Positions 1 through 7,856 of a stretch of DNA of 64,000 bases are shown piece after piece. The stretch spans positions 80,288-144,287 of the forward strand of contig NZ_BMVU01000018.1 in assembly GCF_014650875.1 (NCBI RefSeq), read 5' to 3'. The first letter of the stretch is position 1. The number at the start of each line of letters is the position of its first letter. The notes under the pieces are model-generated. The model did not search any database. It saw only the letters and a list, made by a program, of their open reading frames with translations, and was not told where the DNA came from. Source of the stretch: Streptomyces minutiscleroticus (GTDB lineage: Bacteria > Actinomycetota > Actinomycetes > Streptomycetales > Streptomycetaceae). The position numbers were made by a program, and so were the translations under genes.

Positions 1-405
1 ATGGAACGAATCCGGGCGTGATCAGCCACGCCTCTTCTCCAAGGCCTGGCCGACGGTCCACCGGGCAGTGTTCCGGCACCTGGTCCGCGAGCGTCTTGGG
101 GCCGCGGCGGCCCAGGTGAGGTGGAGCGCGCCGAGGCTGCTCCGCGTCGCCGGCGGCTTCCCTCGCTACGGCATCCGTGCTCCAGTGCCGTCGGTTCGGA
201 TCCGAGGAGTACGCACGTTCCCGCTGCGTGCCCTCGGCCGCGTTCCCCACCCGCTGCGCCCTGCCGCGAACGCCCCACCCCGGCATCGCCCCGCACACCA
301 GGCCAAGCCGCATTCTCGCTTCCGGCCCGGGGCACGTACCGACTCCCGGCTCACGGCAGATTCCCTGCTCGCAACCCATTCCTGTGATCAACTCCGCTTG
401 TTTCA
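1..405. other. Non-coding or unrecognised left edge
   Basis: I recognise no gene here. The open frames are arginine/proline-rich products of high GC and resemble no family I know. The last stretch leads into the promoter of the monooxygenase gene at 482. Confidence 0.5.
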
Positions 406-447
406 TTGACATTTCACTCAGAAGACCTACCGTTGGGAGCGCTCCCA
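406..447 (+). promoter_or_regulatory. Promoter with CebR-type operator before the AA10 gene
   Basis: A consensus -35 hexamer TTGACA lies at 406-411 and a -10-like TACCGT at 428-433, 16 bases apart. Directly downstream, at 434-447, is the perfect 14-base palindrome TGGGAGCGCTCCCA. This is the sequence known for CebR, the LacI-family cellobiose/cellotriose-responsive repressor of Streptomyces cellulolytic genes. Its position over the expected transcription start fits repression released by cello-oligosaccharides. The palindrome is seen directly; binding is inferred. Confidence 0.85.
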
Positions 448-481
448 TCACAGCCTTGAAACTGGAAGGAGTTCCCCCCAC

Positions 482-1156
482 ATGCGCAATCAGAGTCCGT
501 TAACCGGGCGTTCGCGGTCGTCCCTGCGCCGGCCTCTCCAGGCGCTCGTCATGCTGTTCGCCGTGGTTGTCGGCGCACTTGCCTGGTCGGCCCCCGCCCA
601 GGCTCACGGCACCATCGTCAACCCCGCCTCCCGCGCGTACCAGTGCTGGAAGACGTGGGGCAGCAACCACACCAACCCGGCCATGCAGACCCAGGACCCC
701 ATGTGCTGGCAGGCCTTCCAGGCCAACTCCGACACCATGTGGAACTGGATGAGCGCACTCCGCGACGGCCTCGGTGGCCAGTTCCAGGCGCGGACCCCCG
801 ACGGGACGCTCTGCAGCAACAACCTCTCGAGGAACGCCAGCCTGGACAAGCCCGGGCAGTGGAAGACGACCAACATCAGCAACAACTTCACGGTCCAGCT
901 GCACGACCAGGCGTCCCACGGTGCCGACTACTTCAAGGTCTACGTGAGCAAGCAGGGCTTCAACCCCAAGACCCAGACCCTGGGCTGGGGCAACCTCGAC
1001 TTCATCACGCAGACCGGCCGCTACGCCCCGGCACAGGACATCACGTTCCCCGTCCAGACCTCCGGCTACACCGGACACCACATCCTGTTCGTGATCTGGC
1101 AGGCCTCGCACCTCGACCAGGCCTACATGTGGTGCAGCGACGTGAACTTCGGCTGA
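482..1156 (+). CDS. Secreted AA10 lytic polysaccharide monooxygenase
   Basis: Copper-dependent monooxygenase that oxidatively cleaves crystalline polysaccharide outside the cell. The 224-residue product has an export signal of about 41 residues ending in APAQA. Cleavage there exposes His42 as the mature N-terminus, which is required for the copper histidine brace. The second brace His is in the ASHGADYF segment, and the axial aromatic is in the C-terminal WCSDVNF motif. There is no carbohydrate-binding module, so this is a single-domain form. The start has a strong GGAAGGAG ribosome site. The CebR box upstream suggests cellulose as substrate, although AA10 enzymes act on chitin or cellulose and sequence alone does not settle which. 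Confidence 0.93.
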   Translation: MRNQSPLTGRSRSSLRRPLQALVMLFAVVVGALAWSAPAQAHGTIVNPASRAYQCWKTWGSNHTNPAMQTQDPMCWQAFQANSDTMWNWMSALRDGLGGQFQARTPDGTLCSNNLSRNASLDKPGQWKTTNISNNFTVQLHDQASHGADYFKVYVSKQGFNPKTQTLGWGNLDFITQTGRYAPAQDITFPVQTSGYTGHHILFVIWQASHLDQAYMWCSDVNFG

Positions 1157-1177
1157 GCCGGAAAGCGCCGCACACCG

Positions 1178-1202
1178 CACCGGCCCCGGCCGGGCGCCGG
1201 TG
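1178..1202 (+). terminator. Probable terminator after AA10 gene
   Basis: A GC-rich hairpin with 7-base arms CACCGGC and GCCGGTG lies 21 bases past the monooxygenase stop codon. There is no U tract, which is common in Streptomyces. Confidence 0.45.
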
Positions 1203-1285
1203 ACCGCCGCCCGGCCGACCCAGCTCCGTCGGGGCAGGGGACCCATGTGGTCACCCTGCCCCGGCGGGGCTTCCCGCGCTCCTAC

Positions 1286-1891
1286 GGCCCGTCTTCGAAC
1301 GGACCTCGCCCGGAGCAGGAACGAGGCGAGAGAGCCCTGCTTCGTAGAGAGTGGCGGTCTTGCCGTACCTGATCGCGACGCCTCGGAAGCCCTTGAGCCG
1401 GTCGAAACAGCGCTCGACAGTGTCGCGCCTGCGGCAGACGTCACGGTCGATCGCGGGCGGTCTGCCGCCGCGACGTCCTCTGCGGCGGCGTGCCGGCGGG
1501 CGCGGATGGGGGTGGAGCCGATCCGGACCAGCCAGTCGTTGTCCCCGAAGGCGTCCGCCCGGGCCTGGTTCTCCTGCAGGGCCCGCCGGGTGAAGACCCG
1601 GTCGAGCGCACAGCGGCGACGGGGGCGCCCCCGCGCGGGCGAAGCCGAGCGTGGGGGGAGGGTGGGGACCCTCTTCCACGACCCGAACCGTTCGGGCAGG
1701 TCACGCCAGGAGATCCCGGTCCGGATCTTGTGGACCATGCCGTCGGTCACCCGGCGGTCCGCCACCCGCGGCCGGCCCGTCGCGGCCCGCGGGATCAGCG
1801 GAGCGAGTAACTCCCATTCCTGATCGGTGATTCCATGTCGGCGGACCACCCCACCATGATCCACCGGTCGGCGATCTCCGAAGACGGGTCC
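1286..1891 (-). mobile_element. Decayed IS5-like element with deleted, frameshifted transposase
   Basis: Read on the minus strand from about 1849, the product begins like an IS5-family transposase (VVRRHGITDQEWELLAPLIP, then TGISWRDLPERFG). It resumes after damage with RVFTRRALQENQ and DWLVRIGSTPIRA. The C-terminal segment, around RDTVERCFDRLKGFRG, is in another frame. The central part with most DDE catalytic residues is missing, so the element is dead. Imperfect terminal inverted repeats containing CCCGTCTTCG sit near 1286-1300 and 1876-1891. A CTA flanks both ends and may be a 3-base target duplication. The right end abuts the stop codon of the nitroreductase gene. Confidence 0.8.
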
Positions 1892-2580
1892 TAGCCGTGG
1901 AAGGTCGTGACCTCTTCGAGCGCAGCCCGCCCGGTCGCGACGTGGTTCACCGGCGCGGCCTCGTCGGCGTAGCCGAAGGAGATGCCCACGAGCAGTCGCC
2001 CTGCGGTGACCGCGAGTTCGGCGCGGACCGTGTCGGCGTAGAAGCTCAGCAGCCCCTGCGGGCAGCTCGCCACGCCGTACGCGGTCATCGCCAGGAGCAG
2101 CGTCTGCATGTAGGCGCCGACGTCGGCGGCCAGCCGGGGCCCGCCGTCCCCGGTGACGAACAGGAACGCGGCGTGCGGCGCGCCGTAGAAGCGCAGGCTC
2201 TGCGCGTCGTAGGTTGCCCGCGCTTCGTGATCGTCGGGGTCGATGCCCAGCGCTCCGTACAGACGGGCGCCGAACGCCGCCCGGCGCGCCTGGTGCACCT
2301 GTGCGTACATGTCCTCGGAATACGGGAAGTCGGCCGAGGTGCGGTGTGCGGCGTGGGCCGCCTGCAAGGCGTCCGCCAGGCGCTCGCGCGCGGCACCGCT
2401 GACCACCTCCACCCGCCACGGCTGCGCGTTGGAGTTGGACGGCGTGGCGCCGGCCAGCGAGAAGATCGCGCGCATCGTGTCCTCGGGCACGGCGTCGGGA
2501 CGGAACGCGCGGGTCGCGTGACGGCCGCGTATCAGCTTCTCCGCGCAGTCGCTCAGCTCGGTGGGGACCAGCAGGCTCAT
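1891..2580 (-). CDS. Nitroreductase family flavoprotein
   Basis: FMN-dependent NAD(P)H oxidoreductase of the nitroreductase fold, 229 residues. These enzymes reduce nitro groups, quinones or enones in the cytosol. The N-terminal RGRHATRAFRPDAVP segment holds the Arg/Ser-type FMN phosphate contact. The ATPSNSNAQPWRVEVV motif and the C-terminal GISFGYADEAAPVN are family hallmarks. The start is preceded by GAGGAG. It is divergent from the TetR gene at 2691, with one operator copy 26 bases upstream of its start codon, so it is probably the main target of that repressor. An IS remnant begins right at its stop codon. Physiological substrate unknown. Confidence 0.9.
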   Translation of the reverse strand: MSLLVPTELSDCAEKLIRGRHATRAFRPDAVPEDTMRAIFSLAGATPSNSNAQPWRVEVVSGAARERLADALQAAHAAHRTSADFPYSEDMYAQVHQARRAAFGARLYGALGIDPDDHEARATYDAQSLRFYGAPHAAFLFVTGDGGPRLAADVGAYMQTLLLAMTAYGVASCPQGLLSFYADTVRAELAVTAGRLLVGISFGYADEAAPVNHVATGRAALEEVTTFHG

Positions 2581-2605
2581 GAGACACTCCTCGACAGCAA
2601 ACGAT

Positions 2606-2683
2606 GTAAACGAACCCGTTTACCTTGCGGGTGTGCCGGGACCCTAGCAGACGCCGCCCGCCGAGGTAAACGCAGTCGTATAC
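2606..2683. promoter_or_regulatory. Two TetR operators between nitroreductase and TetR genes
   Basis: The 107-base divergent promoter holds two copies of one 18-base inverted repeat with arms GTAAACG/CGTTTAC and a 4-base spacer. The copy at 2606-2623 is perfect. The copy at 2666-2683 has one mismatch (CGTATAC) and ends 7 bases before the tetR start. The pattern predicts that the TetR protein represses both itself and the nitroreductase. Confidence 0.82.
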
Positions 2684-2690
2684 TTGGCGC

Positions 2691-3278
2691 ATGAGCGCGA
2701 CGACCACGACCTCCGGGGGGCGCGGGCGCGGCGGACGGGAACGCATCCTGGCAGCCGCCGCCCGGCTGTTCGCGGTCCAGGGGATCAACGCGACCGGCAT
2801 GGAGCAGGTCGCGGAGGCGGCACCGGTGTCCAAGCGGACGCTCTACGCGCATTTCCGGACCAAGAGCGACCTGGTGATCGCCCACCTCCAGCATCTCGCC
2901 TCGTCGGGGGCGACCCTGGAGACCGTGCTGACCCGCGAGGACATCCCTGCGCGGGAGCGGATCCTCGGGCTGTTCGACCAGCCCGCGCCGGACGCGGCAC
3001 CGGTGCGCGGATGCCCGTTCATCGATGCCGCGGCGGAGTTTCCCGATCCGGACAGCGCGGTCCACTCCTACGCCCGCGAGCAGAAACTGCGGATGGTGGG
3101 GCTGGTCACCGCACTGGTGACGGAGCTGGGCTGCCGCGAGCCGGCCGCACTCGCCGAACAGCTGGTCACCCTCGCGGACGGGGCGGCCAGCCGGGCCATG
3201 GTGCTGGACGAAGCGGACTACGGCCGGCACGCACGGACGGCAGCGGAGACCCTCCTCGCGCACGCCCTCGCGGGGTGA
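2691..3278 (+). CDS. TetR/AcrR family repressor of the nitroreductase gene
   Basis: 195-residue TetR-family repressor. The N-terminal helix-turn-helix is clear (RERILAAAARLFAVQGINAT, then VAEAAPVSKRTLYAHFRTKSDLV, roughly residues 16-65). The C-terminal ligand domain includes the PVRGCPFIDAAAEFPD segment common in regulators of nitroreductases and flavin oxidoreductases. No ribosome site is visible before the ATG, so the transcript may be leaderless. It is divergent from the nitroreductase gene and flanked by its own predicted operator copies. The inducer is unknown, possibly an electrophile or quinone. Confidence 0.92.
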   Translation: MSATTTTSGGRGRGGRERILAAAARLFAVQGINATGMEQVAEAAPVSKRTLYAHFRTKSDLVIAHLQHLASSGATLETVLTREDIPARERILGLFDQPAPDAAPVRGCPFIDAAAEFPDPDSAVHSYAREQKLRMVGLVTALVTELGCREPAALAEQLVTLADGAASRAMVLDEADYGRHARTAAETLLAHALAG

Positions 3279-3399
3279 CCCATCGGCCTCCGGCCGCAGC
3301 CCCTCCCCCTCGCCCGCCGCTGTCCGCCCGTTCGCGGATGCCCGTCTTCACGGCACGCGGCCGGTGCCCATACCGCTCCGGGAGCCGGGCCGTCCGAAG

Positions 3400-3560
3400 G
3401 AGGAGGGCCCGGGTCCCGGTCGGCCTTCCGGTGAGGCCCGCCACCCAGGCGGCGTCCGCCGGGTCGGTGACCCCGAACAGGCCGGAGGGCGGCGGCATCC
3501 CGGGCAGCGGCGGAACCCGCCGGCCGCTGCCGGACGCGGTGGCGAGGCCGGTCAGGGCCC
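3400..3560 (-). pseudogene. Remnant of an alpha/beta hydrolase C-terminus
   Basis: The 600 bases between the two TetR genes hold no intact gene. On the minus strand one short stretch reads SGLFGVTDPADAAWVAGLTG, which resembles the late segment of actinobacterial alpha/beta-fold hydrolases with the catalytic-acid region. No nucleophile elbow or start is present. It is probably a deletion remnant; the rest of 3279-3878 shows nothing I recognise. Confidence 0.4.
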
Positions 3561-3878
3561 GGGTCGCGGGCTGGACATCGGCCGCGCTCCCGTCGTCCTG
3601 CGAGACCATGGCGTCGAGGCGGACCAGGTGTGCGAGTCGACACTCCCGCGTCCGAGGTCCTTGCCCCGGACGACGACGTTCCCGGCCTACGTCGACAGGC
3701 GCCCGCCGTCGGCGGGGTGGGCCCGGACGAGCCGCAGGCGGCGCTGCCGGCCCGCCTCCCAGGCGGTACACCGCACAGGGTCGATGCCGTTCAGACGTCG
3801 GCACCGCTCGATGGAACTCCGGGCGGCAGCTTTGGCAGGACAGGGTGGTGCGCTGCCGGATTCGCGCATCGGGCTCGT

Positions 3879-4511
3879 TCAGCTGGTCGAGGCAGGGGAG
3901 ACAGGACCACTCGGTCCGCGCCGTGTCCGTCTTCCGCCCGGGGTGGCGACGGCGAGGCCGGTGACGACGACGTCGGTCAGGGTGTCCAGGTAGGCCTCGT
4001 CCACGGGTGGTGCGCCGGGGATGAGCAGCCGGAGCAGCAGGGGGGAGATCAGCAGGTCCGTGCCGAGTTCGCGGTCCAGTGCGGTGGGTAGTTCGCCGCG
4101 GTCCACGGCGCGTCGCAGGATGGCGGCGGCGGCCTCCCGGCGGGGTGCGAGGACGGCGATGCGCAGCGATTCGGCGAGTGCGGGGTTGCGCGCGGACTCG
4201 CCCAGGAGGTCTGCGGCGATCCGGACGACCCGGGGGTCGGCGCTGTGGGTGGTGGCCACGTCGAAGAAGCCGCGGACGTCGCCGGGCAGGGTGCCGGTGT
4301 CGGGCGCCGTGGGCACCTCCTGGCGCACCAGGCGGGTCACCAGGTCCAGGAGCATGGCCTCCTTGGACGTCCACCGCCGGTAGAGAGCGGCCTTGCCGAC
4401 GCCGGCGCGCTTGGCGACCGCGTCCATGGCCAGGCGGCTCCAGCCTGCCGCCGCCAGTTCGAGGAGCGGCTCGGGCCCAGCTACCAGACACCTGCAATCC
4501 GCAGGTCTCAT
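3879..4511 (-). CDS. TetR family regulator, N-terminus probably truncated
   Basis: 210-residue frame with a recognisable TetR helix-turn-helix (GWSRLAMDAVAKRAGVGKAALYRRW) and a C-terminal domain of the TetR_C type. The N-terminal helix that normally precedes the motif is short and odd: about 15 residues of family sequence are replaced by MRPADCRCLVAGPE. The first codons lie inside the promoter of the divergent dehydrogenase gene, suggesting that a deletion removed the original start. It would be the expected repressor of the SDR gene at 4544. It may no longer fold or bind DNA properly. Confidence 0.7.
   Translation of the reverse strand: MRPADCRCLVAGPEPLLELAAAGWSRLAMDAVAKRAGVGKAALYRRWTSKEAMLLDLVTRLVRQEVPTAPDTGTLPGDVRGFFDVATTHSADPRVVRIAADLLGESARNPALAESLRIAVLAPRREAAAAILRRAVDRGELPTALDRELGTDLLISPLLLRLLIPGAPPVDEAYLDTLTDVVVTGLAVATPGGRRTRRGPSGPVSPASTS
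4487..4509. promoter_or_regulatory. Inverted repeat before SDR gene, possible TetR operator
   Basis: Arms GACACCTGC and GCAGGTCTC (8 of 9 pairing) with spacer AATCC. The repeat lies 35 bases upstream of the dehydrogenase start and overlaps the 5' end of the tetR frame. It has the size and place expected of a TetR-family operator. Confidence 0.5.
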
Positions 4512-4543
4512 CCCCCAACGGATCTCCCAGCAGAGGATTGCCC

Positions 4544-5218
4544 GTGCCCAGCATCGCCATCGTCGGAGCCGGCCCCGGTATGGGCCTGGCCATCGCCCGT
4601 ACCTTCGGCGCCCGCGGCTTCGACGTCGCCCTGATCGCCCGCGACAGCGACAAACTCAACGACCTGACCGCCCGACTCGAGGCCGAGAACATCACCGCCG
4701 CCGGCTTCCCCGCGGACGTATGCGACCATGACGCGCTCACCCGGGCGCTCAAGGACGCCGCCATCCGCTTCGACGGCACAGACGTCCTGGAGTACTCCCC
4801 CGCCGGCAGCCTGCACTCCACGACACTCACCGCTCCGTCCGAGACCGACCCCTCCGACGTGCAGTGGGCGATGCAGCTCCTGCTCTACGGGGCCATCGCC
4901 GCCACCCGGGCCGTGCTGCCCGCCATGCGCGAGGCGAAAGCGGGCACCCTGCTCTACACCAACGGCGCCGGCTCCCTCGACCCCAACCCCATGCTCGGCA
5001 ACCTCAACGCGGCCCAGGCCGCACTGCGCAACTGGGTTCTCGCCCTGCACAAGGAACTGACCGGCACCGGCGTCCAGGCCGCACACGCCGCGATCGGCGT
5101 CTGGGTCGGCACGGACGGCCCGCCCGGAGTACCGGCGGCCCCGGCCGAGGAAGTCGCCCCCCTCTACTGGGAGCTGCACACCCGGCGCGACGAAGCCGAA
5201 CGCGTCTTCACCGTCTGA
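4544..5218 (+). CDS. Short-chain dehydrogenase/reductase family protein
   Basis: Rossmann-fold protein of 224 residues starting at a GTG with AGAGGA upstream. The cofactor motif is IVGAGPGMGLAIA (classical SDR: GxxxGxG), followed by a basic residue pattern near LIARD. The family catalytic Ser/Tyr/Lys pattern is altered. LYTNGAGSLDPNP stands where the Ser motif is expected, and the YxxxK region reads NLNAAQAALRN, with no Tyr or Lys. It is therefore an atypical SDR that may bind NAD(P)(H) without ordinary alcohol dehydrogenase chemistry. It is divergent from a TetR gene and ends in a strong hairpin. Substrate unknown. Confidence 0.85.
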   Translation: MPSIAIVGAGPGMGLAIARTFGARGFDVALIARDSDKLNDLTARLEAENITAAGFPADVCDHDALTRALKDAAIRFDGTDVLEYSPAGSLHSTTLTAPSETDPSDVQWAMQLLLYGAIAATRAVLPAMREAKAGTLLYTNGAGSLDPNPMLGNLNAAQAALRNWVLALHKELTGTGVQAAHAAIGVWVGTDGPPGVPAAPAEEVAPLYWELHTRRDEAERVFTV

Positions 5219-5232
5219 CGCGCGCGTCCTAC

Positions 5233-5281
5233 GGTGCCGGGGCCGATCTCCGCCGTACTCGCGGAGATCGGCCCCGGCACC
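5233..5281. terminator. Perfect 20-bp stem terminator
   Basis: Perfectly complementary 20-base arms at 5233-5252 and 5262-5281 enclose a 9-base loop, starting 14 bases after the SDR stop. It also faces the 3' end of the minus-strand MFS remnant, so it could act in both directions. Confidence 0.85.
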
Positions 5282-5385
5282 ATGGGACAACCGACGGAGA
5301 ACACCGGATACTCGTCCTGGCCGAAATGAAAGCCCAGCCGCAATTCGTCTGCCTGGGGCGGGCATCTCGTCCCAGACGTCACGTC

Positions 5386-5961
5386 TCACTCGTCCGATGT
5401 CGTCATGGCCTGCGGGCGACGTCGCCCGCACAGCAGCACCGCGCAGGCCGTCATGGTCAAGAGCCCGCCGGAGAGGAACGCGGCCCGTACGCCGGCGAGC
5501 GGCAGGAGCAGGCCTCCGAGCGCGGCGCCGGCCGCGATACCGATGTTGTAGGCAGCGGAGTTCGCCGCGAGGGCGGTGTCGGTACGGCCCGGTGCGCAGT
5601 GCAGCATCTCGTTCTGGGTGGCCATGAACACCGGCCCGAGGGCGCCGCCCACCAGTACCAGGAACAGTACCGCCGCCACCGGGTGGGTACCGGCCGCATA
5701 CAGACCGAGCATGCCTGCGGCCCGTGTGGCCACGGCTGTGGCCAGGACCGCGTGCGGGAAGCGGTCGATCAGTGCCCCGGTGATGGCCACCCCGGCCGGA
5801 CAGGCGACACCGAACGCCCCGAGCAGGGTGTCGACCCTGCTCGGGGAGAATCCGCTCACGTCGCCCAGCAGCTTCACGAGGTAGGTGAAACCCGCGGACG
5901 CTCCGGTGGCGGACGGGGCGACGGCCGTGAGCACGGTCGCGAACCGGCGGGCGTCGGGAGC
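5386..5961 (-). pseudogene. C-terminal half of an MFS drug/H+ antiporter
   Basis: About 190 residues match the second half of a DHA1-type major facilitator. Hydrophobic helices run from LTAVAPSATGASAGFTYLVKLLG through LLGAFGVACPAGVAITG and AAVLFLVLVGGALGPVFMATQN to LLTMTACAVLLCG. A full transporter has 12 helices and about 400 residues; here only about six remain. Upstream of about 5961 the frame stays open but loses hydrophobic character and family resemblance. The N-terminal half was apparently lost in a rearrangement that joined it to the phosphotransferase remnant at 6123. Not expected to transport. Confidence 0.78.
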
Positions 5962-6122
5962 GGTTCCGTAGGCGGCGCGTGCCTCGTGCGGACGTGAGGT
6001 CGGCAGGTACGCGGCGGGGGAAATCCGGTCGGCAGGAGACCTGCGACGCGCTGTGATGGCCCCGACCGCCTGCCGCACGGGCGAGCCGGCTCCAGGAGCT
6101 GCTCCTGGCAACCGAGAGAACC

Positions 6123-7010
6123 GTGGACATCCGCCCCGCGATCGATGCCGCGCTGGTCAGGCGCCTGGTCGATACGCAGTTCCCACAGTGGGCCGGGCTG
6201 CCCCTGGAGTTGCTCGACCCGGCCGGCTCGGACCATGTGACCTACCGGTTGGGTGAGGAGTCGTCCGTCCGGCTGCCCCGCCGTGCCGGTGCCCTCGGGC
6301 AGGCGCGGAAGGAGTCCGAGTGGCTGCCGCGGCTCGCCCCTCACCTGCCGCCGGCCGTCCCCGTGCCGGTGGGGGTGGGGGAGCCCGACTTCGGTTATCC
6401 GTGACCGTGGGCGGTCTCCTGCTGGCTGGACGGCGAGGTGGCGACTGTCGAGGCACTGGCGGATTCGTCCGAGGCCGCCGTCGAACTGGCCGGGTTCCTG
6501 ACCGCTCTCCAACGGTTCGCGCCCGGAGAGATTCCGGCCCGGGGCGCCCGCGGGGATCTCACCGCCGGGCCGCTGGTCGCACGGGACCGGGCGACGCGGA
6601 CCGCCATCGCGGAGATCGACGGCGTGTTCGACGCTGCGGCCATGACCGACCTGTGGGAAGCGGCGATCAGTGCCCCCGGACGGGACGGTCCTGCGGTTCG
6701 GTTCCACGGCGACTTCCACACCGGCAACCTGCTGACCGTCGACGGCCGCCTCAGCGCGGTCATCGACTTCGGCGGGCTCGGCATCGGCGACCCGGCCTGC
6801 GACCTGGTGATCGCCTTCACCTGCTGTCGGCGGGGAGCCGGGCCGCTTTCCGCGCCGCGCTCGGAACGGACGACGCCACCTGGATCCGGGGCCACGGCTG
6901 GGCGCTGGCCACGGCCCCGAACGCCTGCACCTACTGCGCCGCCGTCAACCCCCGGGTCGCCGCGCAGACCACCCGTCAGATCACCGAGGCCCTCATCGGC
7001 CAGGTCAGCG
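6123..7010 (+). pseudogene. Aminoglycoside phosphotransferase family, inactivated
   Basis: APH-family kinase broken twice. Frame 6123-6404 reads like the N-lobe (LVDTQFPQWAGLPLELL) and stops at a TGA at 6402-6404, where homologues carry Trp (GYP-stop-PWAVSCWLDGE). The same frame then continues with the catalytic HGDFHTGNLL motif and VIDFGGLGIGDPACDL. Near 6820 a one-base loss shifts the frame: FT-CC should read FT-LLSAGSRAAF, which continues in the next frame through RGHGWALATA. Both the Brenner-type catalytic loop and the metal-binding Asp survive on paper. Unless both lesions are bypassed, no enzyme is made. Confidence 0.85.
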
Positions 7011-7118
7011 GGGCGAAGGCATACCACTCCACGGGGTGCGCGGGTCGTGTTCCCGGGGGAGCGCTCGACGGTTTGGCGGGACACCGTGGGAAGGGATTGT
7101 TCAAGCGGTTCGCGGGGG

Positions 7119-7781
7119 TCATGTCGGACAGCGCTCGGCGGGGGCGTCGTAGACCAGGCTGTAGCGCCAGAAGAGGCGGCGCCGGATCCGGGCGCCGGGC
7201 AGTTCCCGCGCGGCGGCAGCCCGGATGTCCGCCAGGGTCTCGCGCGCAGCGGTGGTGGGCGCCGTCATGTGCAGGGGCAGTGCGGCGGCGCGGGCCGGAT
7301 GCTTGACGAGGCCCATGACCGGGTTCGCGAGCAGGGCGAGCAGGGAGACGAGCAGATCGACGCGTCCGGCCTCCCGGTAGCAGCCGATGACCACGAGGCG
7401 TCCGCCCGGAGTGAGACAGTGGCGCAGTTCCCGCAGGGTGGGCTCCAGCGGCAGGTGGTGCAGGACGGCGACCAGGGTGACGGCGTCGAAGCGCCGGTGC
7501 GGGTCGCGCCCGGCGAAGTCGGCCTCCACGACGGTGACCGCGGGATCGTCGGCGAAGCGCTTCGCCGCGGCGCGCGCCATCCCGGGGTCGGGTTCGAGCC
7601 CGGTGACGGTGACCGCCCGGCGACGCAGAAGCGCGACAAGATTCCCCGCGCCGCATCCGATGTCCAGGACGTGGCGGGCTTCGGACGCGGCCACCCGGCC
7701 GGCGATCCAGGGGCCGTAACGGTCGTTGTGGCTCCAGGGGTGCCGCTGATGGAAACGGTGGAGGCAGGAAAGGAACGCCAT
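7119..7781 (-). CDS. Class I SAM-dependent methyltransferase
   Basis: About 220 residues from the ATG at 7781 (MAFLSCLHRFHQRHPW), chosen because conserved sequence begins there; an upstream in-frame GTG at 7844 would add 21 residues. The SAM-binding glycine motif is VLDIGCGAGNLVALL. The acidic end of strand 2 is GLEPDP, and motif III is LTPGGRLVVIG. This is the common small-molecule methyltransferase fold, related to UbiE/Methyltransf_11. It lies tail to tail with the phosphotransferase remnant. Its 5' end is close to the 3' end of the GH3 gene on the same strand, so it may be co-transcribed with the sugar operon. Substrate unknown. Confidence 0.85.
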   Translation of the reverse strand: MAFLSCLHRFHQRHPWSHNDRYGPWIAGRVAASEARHVLDIGCGAGNLVALLRRRAVTVTGLEPDPGMARAAAKRFADDPAVTVVEADFAGRDPHRRFDAVTLVAVLHHLPLEPTLRELRHCLTPGGRLVVIGCYREAGRVDLLVSLLALLANPVMGLVKHPARAAALPLHMTAPTTAARETLADIRAAAARELPGARIRRRLFWRYSLVYDAPAERCPT

Positions 7782-7856
7782 GGGCGTCACGGTAGACAGC
7801 AGGGGCGTCTCAGCGGATTCCCGGAAGTGCCCGGTCCGGATCACCGCACGCCCGGT

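Noticed and set aside
500..2833. 777-residue minus-strand open frame
   Set aside because: It crosses the AA10, IS and nitroreductase genes in another frame; only short parts coincide with the IS remnant. Long open frames opposite real genes are expected at this GC content.
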